Shown in pieces: positions 45,618-54,776 of a stretch of 64,000 bases of DNA; position 1 is the stretch's first letter; each line of letters begins with the position of its first letter. Below the pieces are notes generated by a model. That model was not told the origin of the DNA. It saw only the letters and a program-made list of their open reading frames with translations, and ran no database searches. Source of the DNA: Enterococcus sp. DIV0212c. GTDB lineage: Bacteria; Bacillota; Bacilli; Lactobacillales; Enterococcaceae. The DNA lies in NCBI RefSeq assembly GCF_017377505.1, contig NZ_JAFREN010000010.1, positions 62,001 through 126,000 on the forward strand. Direction: 5' to 3'. The position numbers and the translations under genes were made by a program.

Positions 45618-46583
45618 TTATTTCAATGCTTTTTGTACATCTTCAATCATCAAGTGCGTTGACTCTAATCCACCACCACTTAAGTACCAAACGTCTGGTT
45701 GTAATGAGATTACTTTACCGTTTTTACCAGCATTCGTTTGTTTTACTAATTCGTTATTTTCTACATTATCATTTGTATCATCGCCACCGATTGCTTTCGT
45801 ACGGTCAACAACAAACAAGATATCTGGATTTTTTTCTAAGACATATTCATATGAAACGCTTTGACCATGAGTTGAGGCTTCGATGGCATCATCTGCTTGT
45901 TTGAAACCGAATGTATCATGAACGATACCGAAACGAGAACCTTTGCCATAGGCTGAAAGTTGTCCTTCATTCACTAAAACAACTAAGGCTTTTTCATCAC
46001 TTGCTTCAGCTTTTTCTTTTACATCTGAAATTTCTTTTTCTAAATCAGCAATTTTAGTCTTAGCTTCATCTTTTTTATCAAAAATTTCTGCTAAAGTTTC
46101 GATATTTTTCTTCGTAGAATTCCATGTATCTTTGGCATCTACTGATAAATAAATTGTTGGAGCGATTTTGCTTAATTTGTCTTGGAAATCTTTTTGACGT
46201 CCTGAAATAATGATCATATCTGGTTTTAGTTGGTTGATTTTTTCTAAATCAGGCTCTTTGATTCCGCCAGCAGATTCTACTTTTTTGTAGTCAGACAAGT
46301 ATTTTGGTAAATTCTTTGTTGGCGCACCAACTACTGTATCACCGACACCTAATGCATCGATTGTATCTAATGAGCCATTATCAAATACAACAACTTTTTT
46401 AGGATTTTTCGGCACTTCAATTGAACCGTTTGAATCTTTTACTGTAATTGTTGTTGCTGCATCTGAAGTTGACTCTTTAGATGCTGAACCATCTGTAGCT
46501 TTTTTTCCGTTGTTTCCACACGCACCTAAAGTCAATAATGCGATCATTGATACCGTTGCAACTGCTAAAAATTTCTTTTTCAT
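45618..46583 (-). CDS. Siderophore-binding lipoprotein (FatB/YclQ-like)
   Basis: A 321-residue periplasmic-binding-protein-2 (TroA/FecB fold) lipoprotein with lipobox LTLGACGN (Cys 22). VPKNPKKVVVFDNGSLDTIDALG starts the binding domain and IISGRQKDFQDKLSKIAPTIYL is typical of catechol-siderophore receptors. It is last in the order permease-permease-ATPase-receptor, as in B. subtilis yclNOPQ. A ~110-bp gap with a small hairpin separates it from the ATPase gene. Confidence 0.92.
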   Translation of the reverse strand: MKKKFLAVATVSMIALLTLGACGNNGKKATDGSASKESTSDAATTITVKDSNGSIEVPKNPKKVVVFDNGSLDTIDALGVGDTVVGAPTKNLPKYLSDYKKVESAGGIKEPDLEKINQLKPDMIIISGRQKDFQDKLSKIAPTIYLSVDAKDTWNSTKKNIETLAEIFDKKDEAKTKIADLEKEISDVKEKAEASDEKALVVLVNEGQLSAYGKGSRFGIVHDTFGFKQADDAIEASTHGQSVSYEYVLEKNPDILFVVDRTKAIGGDDTNDNVENNELVKQTNAGKNGKVISLQPDVWYLSGGGLESTHLMIEDVQKALK

Positions 46584-46691
46584 TTTATTTCCTCCAGTTT
46601 AATTAAGGTTTTTAAATTTTTTCTACCATGGGTTAAAGTGTTTTTTCTGCTTTTCTTGTAATCTAGCTTCGAGCGTTAGCTCTCAGCTTTT

Positions 46692-47450
46692 CTAGTTAAA
46701 ATACATACAAAATCTTTTTCCTTCTATTTCACAAATTCGGATGTTCATATCATAAAGCTTATTCAACACTTCTGATTGGATAATGTCGTCTGTGCTTCCA
46801 TGCGTAAATAATCGGCCATCTTTCATTGCTACGATTTCATCAGCATAGCTAGCAGCAAAATTGATATCATGTAATACGATCACTACTGTTTTACCAAATT
46901 CATCTACTAAGCGTCGCAATGTCTGCATCATTTGAACTGCAAAATTCATATCTAAGTTATTCAATGGCTCATCCAGCAAAATATAATCTGTATCCTGAGC
47001 TAAAACCATAGCAATATAAACTCGCTGCAATTGTCCGCCTGACAAAGTATCGATCAATTCATCTGCCAAATCCAACAAACCAAGATTCTTCATTGCTTCT
47101 TCGACTTTTTCATGATCTTCTTTTTTCAAACGCCCTTTACTATAAGGAAAACGACCAAAATTCACTAACTCTCTGACTGTGATTTTTAAATTGATGCCGT
47201 TTGTTTGCTTTAGAATCGATAGTTTTTTAGATAATTCACTTTGTTTCCATGTTTTTACTTCGTTATGATCTAAATAAATTTCACCAGTGTCTTTAGGAAT
47301 CAAGCGACTCATCATTGAAAGCAGCGTACTTTTCCCTGCCCCATTTGGACCGATAAAAGCGGTCAACTTTTGCTCTGTAATTGGCAATTGAACTTCTGAA
47401 ACAACAATCTTTTCACCATATCTTTTTGATACATTTTTGATTTCAATCAT
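46692..47450 (-). CDS. Siderophore ABC importer ATPase
   Basis: A 252-residue FepC/YclP-like ATPase: Walker A GPNGAGKST (about 33), signature LSGGQLQR (about 135) and Walker B YILLDEPLNNLD (about 157). It powers the two adjacent BtuC-type permeases. The start overlaps the upstream permease stop by four bases. Confidence 0.94.
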   Translation of the reverse strand: MIEIKNVSKRYGEKIVVSEVQLPITEQKLTAFIGPNGAGKSTLLSMMSRLIPKDTGEIYLDHNEVKTWKQSELSKKLSILKQTNGINLKITVRELVNFGRFPYSKGRLKKEDHEKVEEAMKNLGLLDLADELIDTLSGGQLQRVYIAMVLAQDTDYILLDEPLNNLDMNFAVQMMQTLRRLVDEFGKTVVIVLHDINFAASYADEIVAMKDGRLFTHGSTDDIIQSEVLNKLYDMNIRICEIEGKRFCMYFN

Positions 47451-48415
47451 CCGCGCTGCTTCCTTTCACTAATAATTTTACCAACGAAATATAATCCGCC
47501 GCTAAATTCGATCACAATACTTAACGTCGTATTCAGCTGAAAAACTTGCTCCACAAGGAACTGTCCTAAAACCAACAAGACAATCGACAACAAGCTTCCA
47601 CCTAAAAATAACTCACGATGCCTATAAGTGCCCATCAACTGATAGCTCATATTCGCTACAATAAATCCAAGAAACGTCACAGGTCCTACTAAAGCTGTAG
47701 ATAATCCAATCAAAGCGCTGATAACAGTTAATAACACAAACTGAAATCTAGGCACGTTGATCCCTAAACTAGTCGCTTGCTCATTTCCTAAATGCAGCAC
47801 ATCTAAAGCATGACTTTTCACCCACAAGAATCCTGCTAAAAAGGTAATCAAAATACCTGCAATCAGTAAATGCTGACTATTCACATTCCCAAAGCTTGCA
47901 AATAATTTTCCTTGAAGCAGATCATACTCATTCGGGTCCATCACTACTTGTAAAAAAGTACTGATACTATTGAAAAACGTTCCTAAAATAATACCGACCA
48001 TTAACAATAAAAACAGGTCATTACTGCCTTTTTTCAATAAGAACCGCGACAAAACAATACTAGCCGCAACCATCAATAATACATTAAAAAGAAATGTCGG
48101 AATGGTCTCATTTCCTAAAAGTTGCTGACCGCCTAAAAAAAAGAACAGCAAGGTTTGAATAAAGACATACAATGAATCCAGCCCTAAAATATTTGGGGTA
48201 AGAAAATGATTTTGAGTCATTGTTTGAAAACTAATCGTTGAAAATGTTGCAGCGATCCCGACAAATACAAATGCCAGTAGTTTTTTCCCTCTAAGCTCTA
48301 AAGCGAAATCCCAGTTCCCGTAGGTTTTATAAGATAAATACAAGGCACAAATACTAATCACTGCAATCAATAATAAAATAATTTTTACTGCTGAGGATTG
48401 GAAGAATTTTTTCAT
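47447..48415 (-). CDS. Siderophore ABC importer permease 2
   Basis: A 322-residue FecCD/BtuC-type permease with about nine membrane segments; VGPVTFLGFIVANMSYQLMGTYRHRELFLGG carries the coupling-helix region (given here in position about 240-275). It pairs with the upstream permease as a heterodimer. Four-base overlaps occur at both ends, showing tight coupling. Confidence 0.92.
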   Translation of the reverse strand: MKKFFQSSAVKIILLLIAVISICALYLSYKTYGNWDFALELRGKKLLAFVFVGIAATFSTISFQTMTQNHFLTPNILGLDSLYVFIQTLLFFFLGGQQLLGNETIPTFLFNVLLMVAASIVLSRFLLKKGSNDLFLLLMVGIILGTFFNSISTFLQVVMDPNEYDLLQGKLFASFGNVNSQHLLIAGILITFLAGFLWVKSHALDVLHLGNEQATSLGINVPRFQFVLLTVISALIGLSTALVGPVTFLGFIVANMSYQLMGTYRHRELFLGGSLLSIVLLVLGQFLVEQVFQLNTTLSIVIEFSGGLYFVGKIISERKQRG

Positions 48416-49359
48416 GCTGTTTTCCTCCTCATCAATAATGTGATAAAGATGAAACTACCCAATACGCCGACGACAACACTGACGGGGACTTCATAAGGTG
48501 CAATCACAACTCGTGCTAAAACATCACATGCCAGTAAAAAGATACTTCCTCCAACTGCTGTGATTGCTAGTGTATTTTTCATATGATCCCCATAACGCAT
48601 CGATACGATATTAGGAACAATCACGCCCAAGAATGGAATATTTCCAACCATGATTAACACCACCGCACTTGATAACGCTACGATCCCTAAACCAAATAAT
48701 TGAATGCGTTGATAATTCAAGCCCAGATTTGTCGCCATGTCTTCCCCCATACCAACTACTGTAAATCGGTAGGCAAACAGATACGTGATGATCAGTAACG
48801 GAATCGTTAGATAAAGCAGTTCATAATTGCCTTTCATCACTGTAGAAAAATTCCCCTGCAGCCAAGAAGACATATTTTGAACTAATTGAAACTGATAAGC
48901 AAAAAAGGTTGCTACTGAACCAATGATATTACCAAACATTACACCGATAAGCGGAATCATCACTTGATTTTTAGCTGGTAAAAACCGTGTGAGATAAATA
49001 AAAATCAATGTTCCACCAAAAGCAAATAAAAATGCGACAAATGACCGAAATAATAACGGTGCACTAGGAAATAGGATCATCACAACTAAAATCCCTAACC
49101 GAGCGCTGTCCATCGTACCTGCCGTACTTGGCGAAACGAATTTATTTTGCGTTAAATGCTGCATGATCAATCCAGAAATACTGATCGTACTTCCAGCAAT
49201 CACTAAACTAATCGTTCGAGGAATCCTCGTTGTTAACAATACTAATTGTTGCTGTGAATCCCATTGAAATAATTGTGCCAGGGATATATCTTTCACCCCG
49301 ACAAAAATCGATGATACAATCAAAAGGAGTAAGAGAACAAATAGGCCTATTTTTTTCAT
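48412..49359 (-). CDS. Siderophore ABC importer permease 1
   Basis: A 315-residue FecCD-type permease with hydrophobic segments throughout; typical TRIPRTISLVIAGSTISISG near residue 45 and GNIPFLGVIVPNIVSM about 220. The start at 49359 (MKKIGLFV) has GGAGCG 6 bp upstream; an upstream in-frame ATG at 49398 is less well placed. First gene of the iron-uptake operon, behind a Fur box. Confidence 0.9.
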   Translation of the reverse strand: MKKIGLFVLLLLLIVSSIFVGVKDISLAQLFQWDSQQQLVLLTTRIPRTISLVIAGSTISISGLIMQHLTQNKFVSPSTAGTMDSARLGILVVMILFPSAPLLFRSFVAFLFAFGGTLIFIYLTRFLPAKNQVMIPLIGVMFGNIIGSVATFFAYQFQLVQNMSSWLQGNFSTVMKGNYELLYLTIPLLIITYLFAYRFTVVGMGEDMATNLGLNYQRIQLFGLGIVALSSAVVLIMVGNIPFLGVIVPNIVSMRYGDHMKNTLAITAVGGSIFLLACDVLARVVIAPYEVPVSVVVGVLGSFIFITLLMRRKTA

Positions 49360-49492
49360 ATACTCGCTCCATTTTTCTACTTGCTGGAATGAAGTCATTC
49401 AATGCTATGATTCAGCTTTAAAAGCTAACTTTCTCAACAATTAAACGCCTGACTCACTCAAAAGTTAAGTGAACTTATTCAACTTTTCTAAT

Positions 49493-49513
49493 TGAGAATG
49501 ATTTTCATTCTTA
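49493..49513 (-). promoter_or_regulatory. Fur box
   Basis: TGAGAATGATTTTCATTCTTA is close to the 19-bp Fur consensus GATAATGATAATCATTATC and lies 134 bp upstream of the first permease start. Iron-dependent repression of the importer is expected. Confidence 0.85.
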
Positions 49514-49669
49514 CTTATTAGTCTATGCGAAACTTGAAAGAAAAGCAATACTTTTTTGTCATTTATTCACTCCTAATCCCTTAAAAATCAGCTTTTCCAA
49601 GAGTTTTGTATTTCGTTATATGCTATAATTCAAGATAAGACTATAAAACGGAAGTAGGTTAGATAATTA

Positions 49670-50119
49670 ATGGCTCAAGATGACTTACAAAAACATTTAG
49701 ATAATGCAATGTATGGCACCCCACAGCTCAAACCAGAAGAACAACGCAAATACATGGGAACATTTCGTGAACGATGCTATTTAACGATGACGATTACGCA
49801 GATGAAAAATGCTGAGGATAAAGAAAATTTCTTGAAAGAAATGACACTGCATCCTGATGCTACTGTCTTGTTAAATGGAGCGATGGAAATTACTTTACAG
49901 TCGACTTATATTAAATTAATCAACGAACGAAAAGTAAAATTCACAGTGGTCAATGATTTTGTTGAGAATAAACCAGACGCTTTAGGGCTAGTTTTAACTG
50001 CAAAAGAAGCAGTTAATGAGGAAGTTATTGATGTTGAAGAGAAGTATCCTACACGAGTCATGGCAACTCCAAAGGTAGAACAATCGAAGAAAAACTTCTG
50101 GCATAGATTATTTCATTGA
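49670..50119 (+). CDS. DUF1694/YueI family protein
   Basis: A 149-residue soluble protein of the YueI (DUF1694) family, with LQKHLDNAMYGTPQLKPEEQRKYMGTFRERCYLTMT at the start (two stretches) and NERKVKFTVVNDF in the middle. No function is known. The ribosome binding site (AAGTAGG) is weak. It ends in a perfect palindromic terminator. Confidence 0.85.
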   Translation: MAQDDLQKHLDNAMYGTPQLKPEEQRKYMGTFRERCYLTMTITQMKNAEDKENFLKEMTLHPDATVLLNGAMEITLQSTYIKLINERKVKFTVVNDFVENKPDALGLVLTAKEAVNEEVIDVEEKYPTRVMATPKVEQSKKNFWHRLFH

Positions 50120-50195
50120 TAGCTCCTAAATACTAAGGAGACTGAGCAACTTTTTCAATCTAAAAAAATATAAAAACAGCATTTATTGAGGTTTA

Positions 50196-50233
50196 AAGAG
50201 CGTGATAAACTGTTAACAGTTTATCACGCTCTT
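50196..50233. terminator. Perfect palindromic terminator between convergent genes
   Basis: AAGAGCGTGATAAACTGTT and its exact complement form 19-bp arms, with T-rich sequence on the plus side. Serves yueI-like gene and the WxL operon. Confidence 0.85.
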
Positions 50234-50251
50234 CGCTTTTTTATACACACA

Positions 50252-50827
50252 TTAAAAAACTTGAATATCATTAATAGGAAAAATTTTTACTGTTACTCTT
50301 CCAATCACATTTTTCGTTGCAAGCAATCCATAATGTCGACTATCAGTCGCGTAAGGGCGATTATCTCCTAGCACAAGATAAAAACCTTCTGGTATTATTC
50401 GAGCACCTTCATCATTTCCGCTGAAAAAATCTTCCGTATAATTACGTCCATTTCGCTGAGTTTCATTCACTTCATCTACTAAGAATTTTTCATCTATAGG
50501 CTCGTTATTTACATACAACGTATCTTCTTGATAGCGAATCTTTTCACCAGGCAATCCAATCACTCGACGAATTTGTTGTTTCATCCCCAAATCAAAAAGA
50601 ATCAAATCAAAACGTTTTACCGTTTTTGTTTTTTTGATTATCACAACGTCTTGATCATACAGTGTCGGCCTCATACTGTAACCTGCTACTTTTGTCCAAC
50701 GAAAAAAGAATAAACTAACAACGATTACTAACAAAAGACTGCAAAGACAAGCGAGACACAATTCTTTTAGGTAGATAAAATAAAGATTTTTTTTTCGTTT
50801 TTTCATTCGTTTCTTTTTTGCTACCAT
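50252..50827 (-). CDS. Type I signal peptidase homologue of WxL locus (Lys replaced by Arg)
   Basis: A 191-residue S26 signal-peptidase homologue with a basic N-terminus and one anchor (about 22-43). Ser is kept in GYSMRPTLYD (about 51) and the box LGDNRPYATDSRHYG (about 153) is intact. At the general-base position, QQIRRVIGLPGE has Arg where active enzymes have Lys (KRVVGLPGD in the homologue at 25495). It is the last gene of the WxL operon, 9 bp after its neighbour. It may be a chaperone-like or specialised partner, not a normal peptidase. Confidence 0.85.
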   Translation of the reverse strand: MVAKKKRMKKRKKNLYFIYLKELCLACLCSLLLVIVVSLFFFRWTKVAGYSMRPTLYDQDVVIIKKTKTVKRFDLILFDLGMKQQIRRVIGLPGEKIRYQEDTLYVNNEPIDEKFLVDEVNETQRNGRNYTEDFFSGNDEGARIIPEGFYLVLGDNRPYATDSRHYGLLATKNVIGRVTVKIFPINDIQVF

Positions 50828-50836
50828 TTATTTTGC

Positions 50837-51511
50837 TCACTTTTCTTTTTCAAATGCTGCTTGACTTACTTTATAATAGTTAAAGGCCTCTTTTTCATAG
50901 GATTCTGCTTTTTTGATATCTGCTAAAAAATCATCTACCACATTTGCATTCCCGTAAAAATTTTTTGTTTGTGTACTAGCATTCATACCTAATTGTTTCA
51001 CACTATTATAATATCTATTTAAAATCAATTGTCCTTCTTCTGTATTGATTGCACTAGCTTTTTTTACCCCTTGACTTGCCATCGATGTTGCTAAATATCG
51101 AATGTTTTGCTGTACTTTATCTTCATCGTCTCCTTGATTTTTAGCAGTAGTTATTTCTTTCTCAAAGTCCCTAAGCAAATAATAACATTTAACAACTACA
51201 TCTGAATCGTTAGAACTTAGATTCATAGACTGATAGTACGACAAATAACTGATACCACCAGCAAGCAAACCAGCAAACATACTGGATAAAATAAATCCTT
51301 TCAACTGTCTTTTCTGATCTTTTTTCAGCCTATTGCGCTGCTGAAAAATTCGCTTGTTCCTTTTTTTATTTTTCCCTTTTTTTGGTAATTGCTTTATTTT
51401 CCTTTTGGTTCGGACATTTTGAATAAGAAAATAGGCAGTTAGAAAAAGCAACACAATAACAATTGCTGCTCCAATAATAAATAACTGATCTAAAACAGTC
51501 ACATCATTCAA
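50837..51511 (-). CDS. WxL-locus membrane protein of unknown function
   Basis: A 224-residue protein with an N-terminal membrane helix (about 10-31), a very basic cytoplasmic stretch (KKGKNKKRNKRIFQQRNRLKK), a second helix (about 70-90) and an extracytoplasmic helical domain. It is three bases from the DUF916 gene and 9 bp from the signal-peptidase homologue, so it belongs to the WxL operon. I do not recognise the family. Confidence 0.75.
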   Translation of the reverse strand: MNDVTVLDQLFIIGAAIVIVLLFLTAYFLIQNVRTKRKIKQLPKKGKNKKRNKRIFQQRNRLKKDQKRQLKGFILSSMFAGLLAGGISYLSYYQSMNLSSNDSDVVVKCYYLLRDFEKEITTAKNQGDDEDKVQQNIRYLATSMASQGVKKASAINTEEGQLILNRYYNSVKQLGMNASTQTKNFYGNANVVDDFLADIKKAESYEKEAFNYYKVSQAAFEKEK

Positions 51512-51514
51512 CCC

Positions 51515-52645
51515 CTATCTGCTTTTCTTTTTATTCATAGCCGTATTAGACTTCTTTGCTTGTTTTCCAATTTTGTTTGCTTTTCGGATTTTTTCCTTAC
51601 GTTTACGTGAGAATACAAGTAATGAAAAAATAACTGAAATAACGCCAATGAGCCCCCCAGCAATTAAACCAATCAGTTGCCAATCCATCCCTTTTTCTTG
51701 AACTAAACCTACATCTCGTTCATTAAATTTATCTGCGTCTTTTTTTGTAATTTCAAATTCTTTCATCCATGTCCATTTTTGGTCATTAGACCCCGTCACT
51801 AAAATTTTGGCTTCATACTTACCAGATATCATCTTTTCTCCATTCATACTGACTGGAAAATTGATAAATGTATTTGGTGCCATACGCATGGCCGTTTGTT
51901 TCCGTTCATACAAGACAGTCTCTTTCCCTTTTGGGGTTACTTGAACCTCTACTGCCATATCATTTAGGTAAGTAGCAACCACATTGGAAAAATTTACAAA
52001 TATAGCATTACGAGCATTATCTTGATCAGCTTTAACTTGATTTAATTCTAATTCTGGTATTAATGCCTGGTCTGTTTCTTGCAATAGAATAGCAATGACA
52101 TAGGCATATTCATTGATAATCTTAGAGCCACCTTCTTCAGTAGCATCATCTTTATTTTTACGCATGAGCTGAACACCACCTGCAATGCTGCCATCATAAC
52201 TTGTTTCAGGCATCTGAATTGCCAATTCAAGATTTTTGGTTTCCCCTGGCTCTAAATCTACTGACTTTGGACCTGTTACGATATCTGTAAAATCGAATTT
52301 CAACGAGGCATCATTTTCAATAGTTGAATTACCATATTCAAGCACACCATTTTGATTTGTTTTTGCGCCATTTATACCTACATCCACAGTAATTTTCTTT
52401 TTCCCAGGATTATTTAACCTGATATTCAGCATTTGGTGATCATTAGGCGTCATTTTTAATTTATAATAACCGATATTTTCTTCTATTTGATTATCTGGAA
52501 AAGCGAGTTGATAGGTAAACCCTGTTGCTCCCCCTGGATCTGCTTCTTTAGCAAATCCCTCTTCACTTATAATATTTCCAGCAAACAAAATGTTAAGTGC
52601 CACAACAAATGACAGCCATATCTTTTTTCTTTTTTTGATTTTCAT
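51515..52645 (-). CDS. DUF916/DUF3324 protein (WxL-interacting protein)
   Basis: A 376-residue cell-surface protein: signal peptide (about 1-32), DUF916 domain (FTYQLAFPDNQIEENIGYYKL, in about 42-160), DUF3324 domain (about 165-310), one membrane helix (about 325-345) and a Lys/Arg-rich tail. Proteins of this layout occur in nearly every WxL cluster and bind WxL proteins and peptidoglycan. A hairpin at 52720-52754 separates it from the WxL gene upstream. Confidence 0.92.
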   Translation of the reverse strand: MKIKKRKKIWLSFVVALNILFAGNIISEEGFAKEADPGGATGFTYQLAFPDNQIEENIGYYKLKMTPNDHQMLNIRLNNPGKKKITVDVGINGAKTNQNGVLEYGNSTIENDASLKFDFTDIVTGPKSVDLEPGETKNLELAIQMPETSYDGSIAGGVQLMRKNKDDATEEGGSKIINEYAYVIAILLQETDQALIPELELNQVKADQDNARNAIFVNFSNVVATYLNDMAVEVQVTPKGKETVLYERKQTAMRMAPNTFINFPVSMNGEKMISGKYEAKILVTGSNDQKWTWMKEFEITKKDADKFNERDVGLVQEKGMDWQLIGLIAGGLIGVISVIFSLLVFSRKRKEKIRKANKIGKQAKKSNTAMNKKKSR

Positions 52646-52719
52646 AACTCACCTCTTGTTTTTCCTTCAATCAATTATGTATTATTTTATTTAGTATTTT
52701 TTATAGAAACATTGAAAAA

Positions 52720-52754
52720 GTAAGCTGATGAAAAAAATTGATTCATCAGCTTAC
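52720..52754 (-). terminator. Internal hairpin of WxL operon
   Basis: GTAAGCTGATGAA pairs perfectly with TTCATCAGCTTAC; the minus strand continues with five T. As no promoter is obvious downstream, it probably lowers expression of the last three genes relative to the WxL genes. Confidence 0.8.
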
Positions 52755-52774
52755 TTCACACTTAGATTACCCTT

Positions 52775-53584
52775 CTATTCGGCTGCAACGATTTTCCAAG
52801 TTACTGTAGCTGTATATGTGTCAAGAGTCATATTTGAAGCTGTTGACGCAGGTACAGATAGTTTCACAGAGGTACTATCAGTTCCTTTATCTTCCGGTCC
52901 TAGATTCCCTTTAGGTGCTCCTTCTCCTGGTATATAGTCTTTACTTTGACCAAATTCCATTACATAAGTTCCTTTACCTTCTTCTGCAACTTTATTTGCT
53001 ACTACAACATCTTTCGCTCCACCCTCAAAAGCTAATTGGAAACCTGTTGCTACATTAGATGGCACTTTGTTTTTATTCGCAGAATCTGCAACAGCCATTC
53101 CATTCATGTAATCAATTGTTGAATTTGATAATATTCTGTTTGAATCTTTAGCAGCAGTAAATTGTTTAGTTAATTCCGCTGTTATAGTATAACCATAAGC
53201 TCCACCACGAATATCTGACCAACCTAAAATAGCACCACGTGTTCCAGTTCCTGCTGGTGTTGCTTTGGATAAATCAATTGGAGCCGCATAGGCTTCAACA
53301 TCTTTACTTGATGTTTTAATTGTCCCAAAATCTAAATTAGAAACTTGATCGATCATCAATGCTCCAGCAGTATCATTTGGAGTAATTTCAGGATGATCTG
53401 GTAATTTTTGATCTGGTTTTTCCGGATCAGGAGTTTTTCCCCTACCAGGATCTCCCCCTTCTTCTACAACTACTTTGCCTTCTGATGGCAATTCAGTTGC
53501 TACTGCAAACGCTTGTGTTCCTCCTACTAATGATGCACCTAACAGGGCAACTAATGTCATTGTACATAAACTTCTTACTTTCAT
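52775..53584 (-). CDS. WxL-domain surface protein, 269 aa
   Basis: A secreted WxL protein: signal peptide to about AFA|VA (residue 27), a Pro/Asp-rich linker (DPGRGKTPDPEKPDQKLPDH), then the WxL domain from about residue 85 (VSNLDFGTIKTS) to the end TYTATVTWKIVAAE. The first WxL motif is altered (GAYGYTITAEL), the second is WKI. WxL domains bind the wall non-covalently. It follows a sister gene by 33 bp. Confidence 0.92.
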   Translation of the reverse strand: MKVRSLCTMTLVALLGASLVGGTQAFAVATELPSEGKVVVEEGGDPGRGKTPDPEKPDQKLPDHPEITPNDTAGALMIDQVSNLDFGTIKTSSKDVEAYAAPIDLSKATPAGTGTRGAILGWSDIRGGAYGYTITAELTKQFTAAKDSNRILSNSTIDYMNGMAVADSANKNKVPSNVATGFQLAFEGGAKDVVVANKVAEEGKGTYVMEFGQSKDYIPGEGAPKGNLGPEDKGTDSTSVKLSVPASTASNMTLDTYTATVTWKIVAAE

Positions 53585-53617
53585 TTTTTAACTTCCTTTC
53601 TATTTTTCATTAATTTA

Positions 53618-54433
53618 TTAAGGCAACTCGGCTAATATCCAAGTTAACTTCGTTTCGTATTGCACCGGATAGATTTTTGTCGTTTCTGGTACAGTTAAAG
53701 TGACCGCAGAATTGGTCTGAGCTGGTTTTTGATACTCTTCATCCAATATTGCTTTTCCTTCTTTATCCACAAGGGGTTGCAAGGTAGTAGGCTGATTATC
53801 ACTATTTGTTTTAGATGCTCCAAAAGCAATCGTCCAAACGCCTCTTCCAGCACCTTTATTGGCTGTGGCAACCTCATAAGCTGTATCCATGGCATTTATG
53901 GCAATCGTTTCTCTCGTAACGGTCGGGGCTAAACTGTCACTGCTGGACTTGGCCCAGCCTTTATCTAATGACAAGTACGCGCCAACTAATTCTTGCTCTT
54001 CTCTATTCTGAATTACAGGGTTACGAAACTGTGTTTGCTGTTTCACTTGAAGTGACCAACCGGTTGATACTCCTCGTTGATCGGTGAGTTGCACATAGCT
54101 TCCTCGTGCTTCTGTTTCATCAAAAAATTGTTGAGCTAACGCTAGGTACTTCCGATCACTTTTTTTGGTTTCAGCCTTACCAAAATTCAATGCAGAGACA
54201 AAATCGATTCTTAAAGGGCCAGTCGTATACGGACTTTCTCCAGGATTAGCAGGCTTCTCAGGATTTTCTGGATCAACGATGTCTGAACGATCACTTCCTG
54301 TTACTTTGACTGTACCAGCTCCATCTATTGTATCTGGTGAATCAGCATAAGACGGTTTTTCAAATCCAATGAAACTTGTCAGAAAAATCAACAAGCTTAA
54401 TGTAGATACAAATCTCTTTGATCGTACCATCAC
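53618..54433 (-). CDS. WxL-domain surface protein, 271 aa
   Basis: Signal peptide to about SYA|DS (residue 31), a linker with EKPANPGES, then a WxL domain: VSALNFGKAETKK, GWSLQVKQQTQF (first WxL motif) and YETKLTWILAELP (second). The start overlaps the stop of the small LPXTG gene (ATGA). Non-covalent wall attachment is expected. Confidence 0.92.
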   Translation of the reverse strand: MMVRSKRFVSTLSLLIFLTSFIGFEKPSYADSPDTIDGAGTVKVTGSDRSDIVDPENPEKPANPGESPYTTGPLRIDFVSALNFGKAETKKSDRKYLALAQQFFDETEARGSYVQLTDQRGVSTGWSLQVKQQTQFRNPVIQNREEQELVGAYLSLDKGWAKSSSDSLAPTVTRETIAINAMDTAYEVATANKGAGRGVWTIAFGASKTNSDNQPTTLQPLVDKEGKAILDEEYQKPAQTNSAVTLTVPETTKIYPVQYETKLTWILAELP

Positions 54434-54762
54434 TGTGCCTCCCTTCTATACTTACGTAGAAAGAAGAAAAAGAGACCTATGATCATAAGAACTAAGATGA
54501 TCCATCCATATTTCTGAATGAGTTCTCCCGTTTGTGGAAATCTTCCTTTTGGCTTCACTACTTTGGGTTCATCAGGGGAACTTTCCGAACTATCTTTAAT
54601 CGGAGTACTTGATTCTGTCGTCTCTTCGTAAAAGATAATCTTTCCCCCTCTATTTACTTGCCCGTCACCACCTTCGACAGCTTGAGCAGAAGGCCCATTT
54701 CCAAAAACACTGCATAGGATAACCACAAAAAGGAGTAATAGTTTTATTTTTTTATTTTTCAA
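54430..54762 (-). CDS. Small LPXTG-type protein of WxL locus
   Basis: A 110-residue protein: signal peptide (LLLLFVVILCSVFGNGPSAQA), a short mature part and a C-terminal sorting signal FPQTGE with membrane helix and RKYRREAQ tail, a variant LPXTG. TTG at 54762 is the likely start because AAAGGAG lies 8 bp upstream; an ATG 42 bp earlier overlaps the previous gene and lacks a site. Small LPXTG proteins accompany DUF916 and WxL genes in many clusters. Confidence 0.85.
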   Translation of the reverse strand: MKNKKIKLLLLFVVILCSVFGNGPSAQAVEGGDGQVNRGGKIIFYEETTESSTPIKDSSESSPDEPKVVKPKGRFPQTGELIQKYGWIILVLMIIGLFFFFLRKYRREAQ

Positions 54763-54776
54763 TATTTCTCTCCTTT

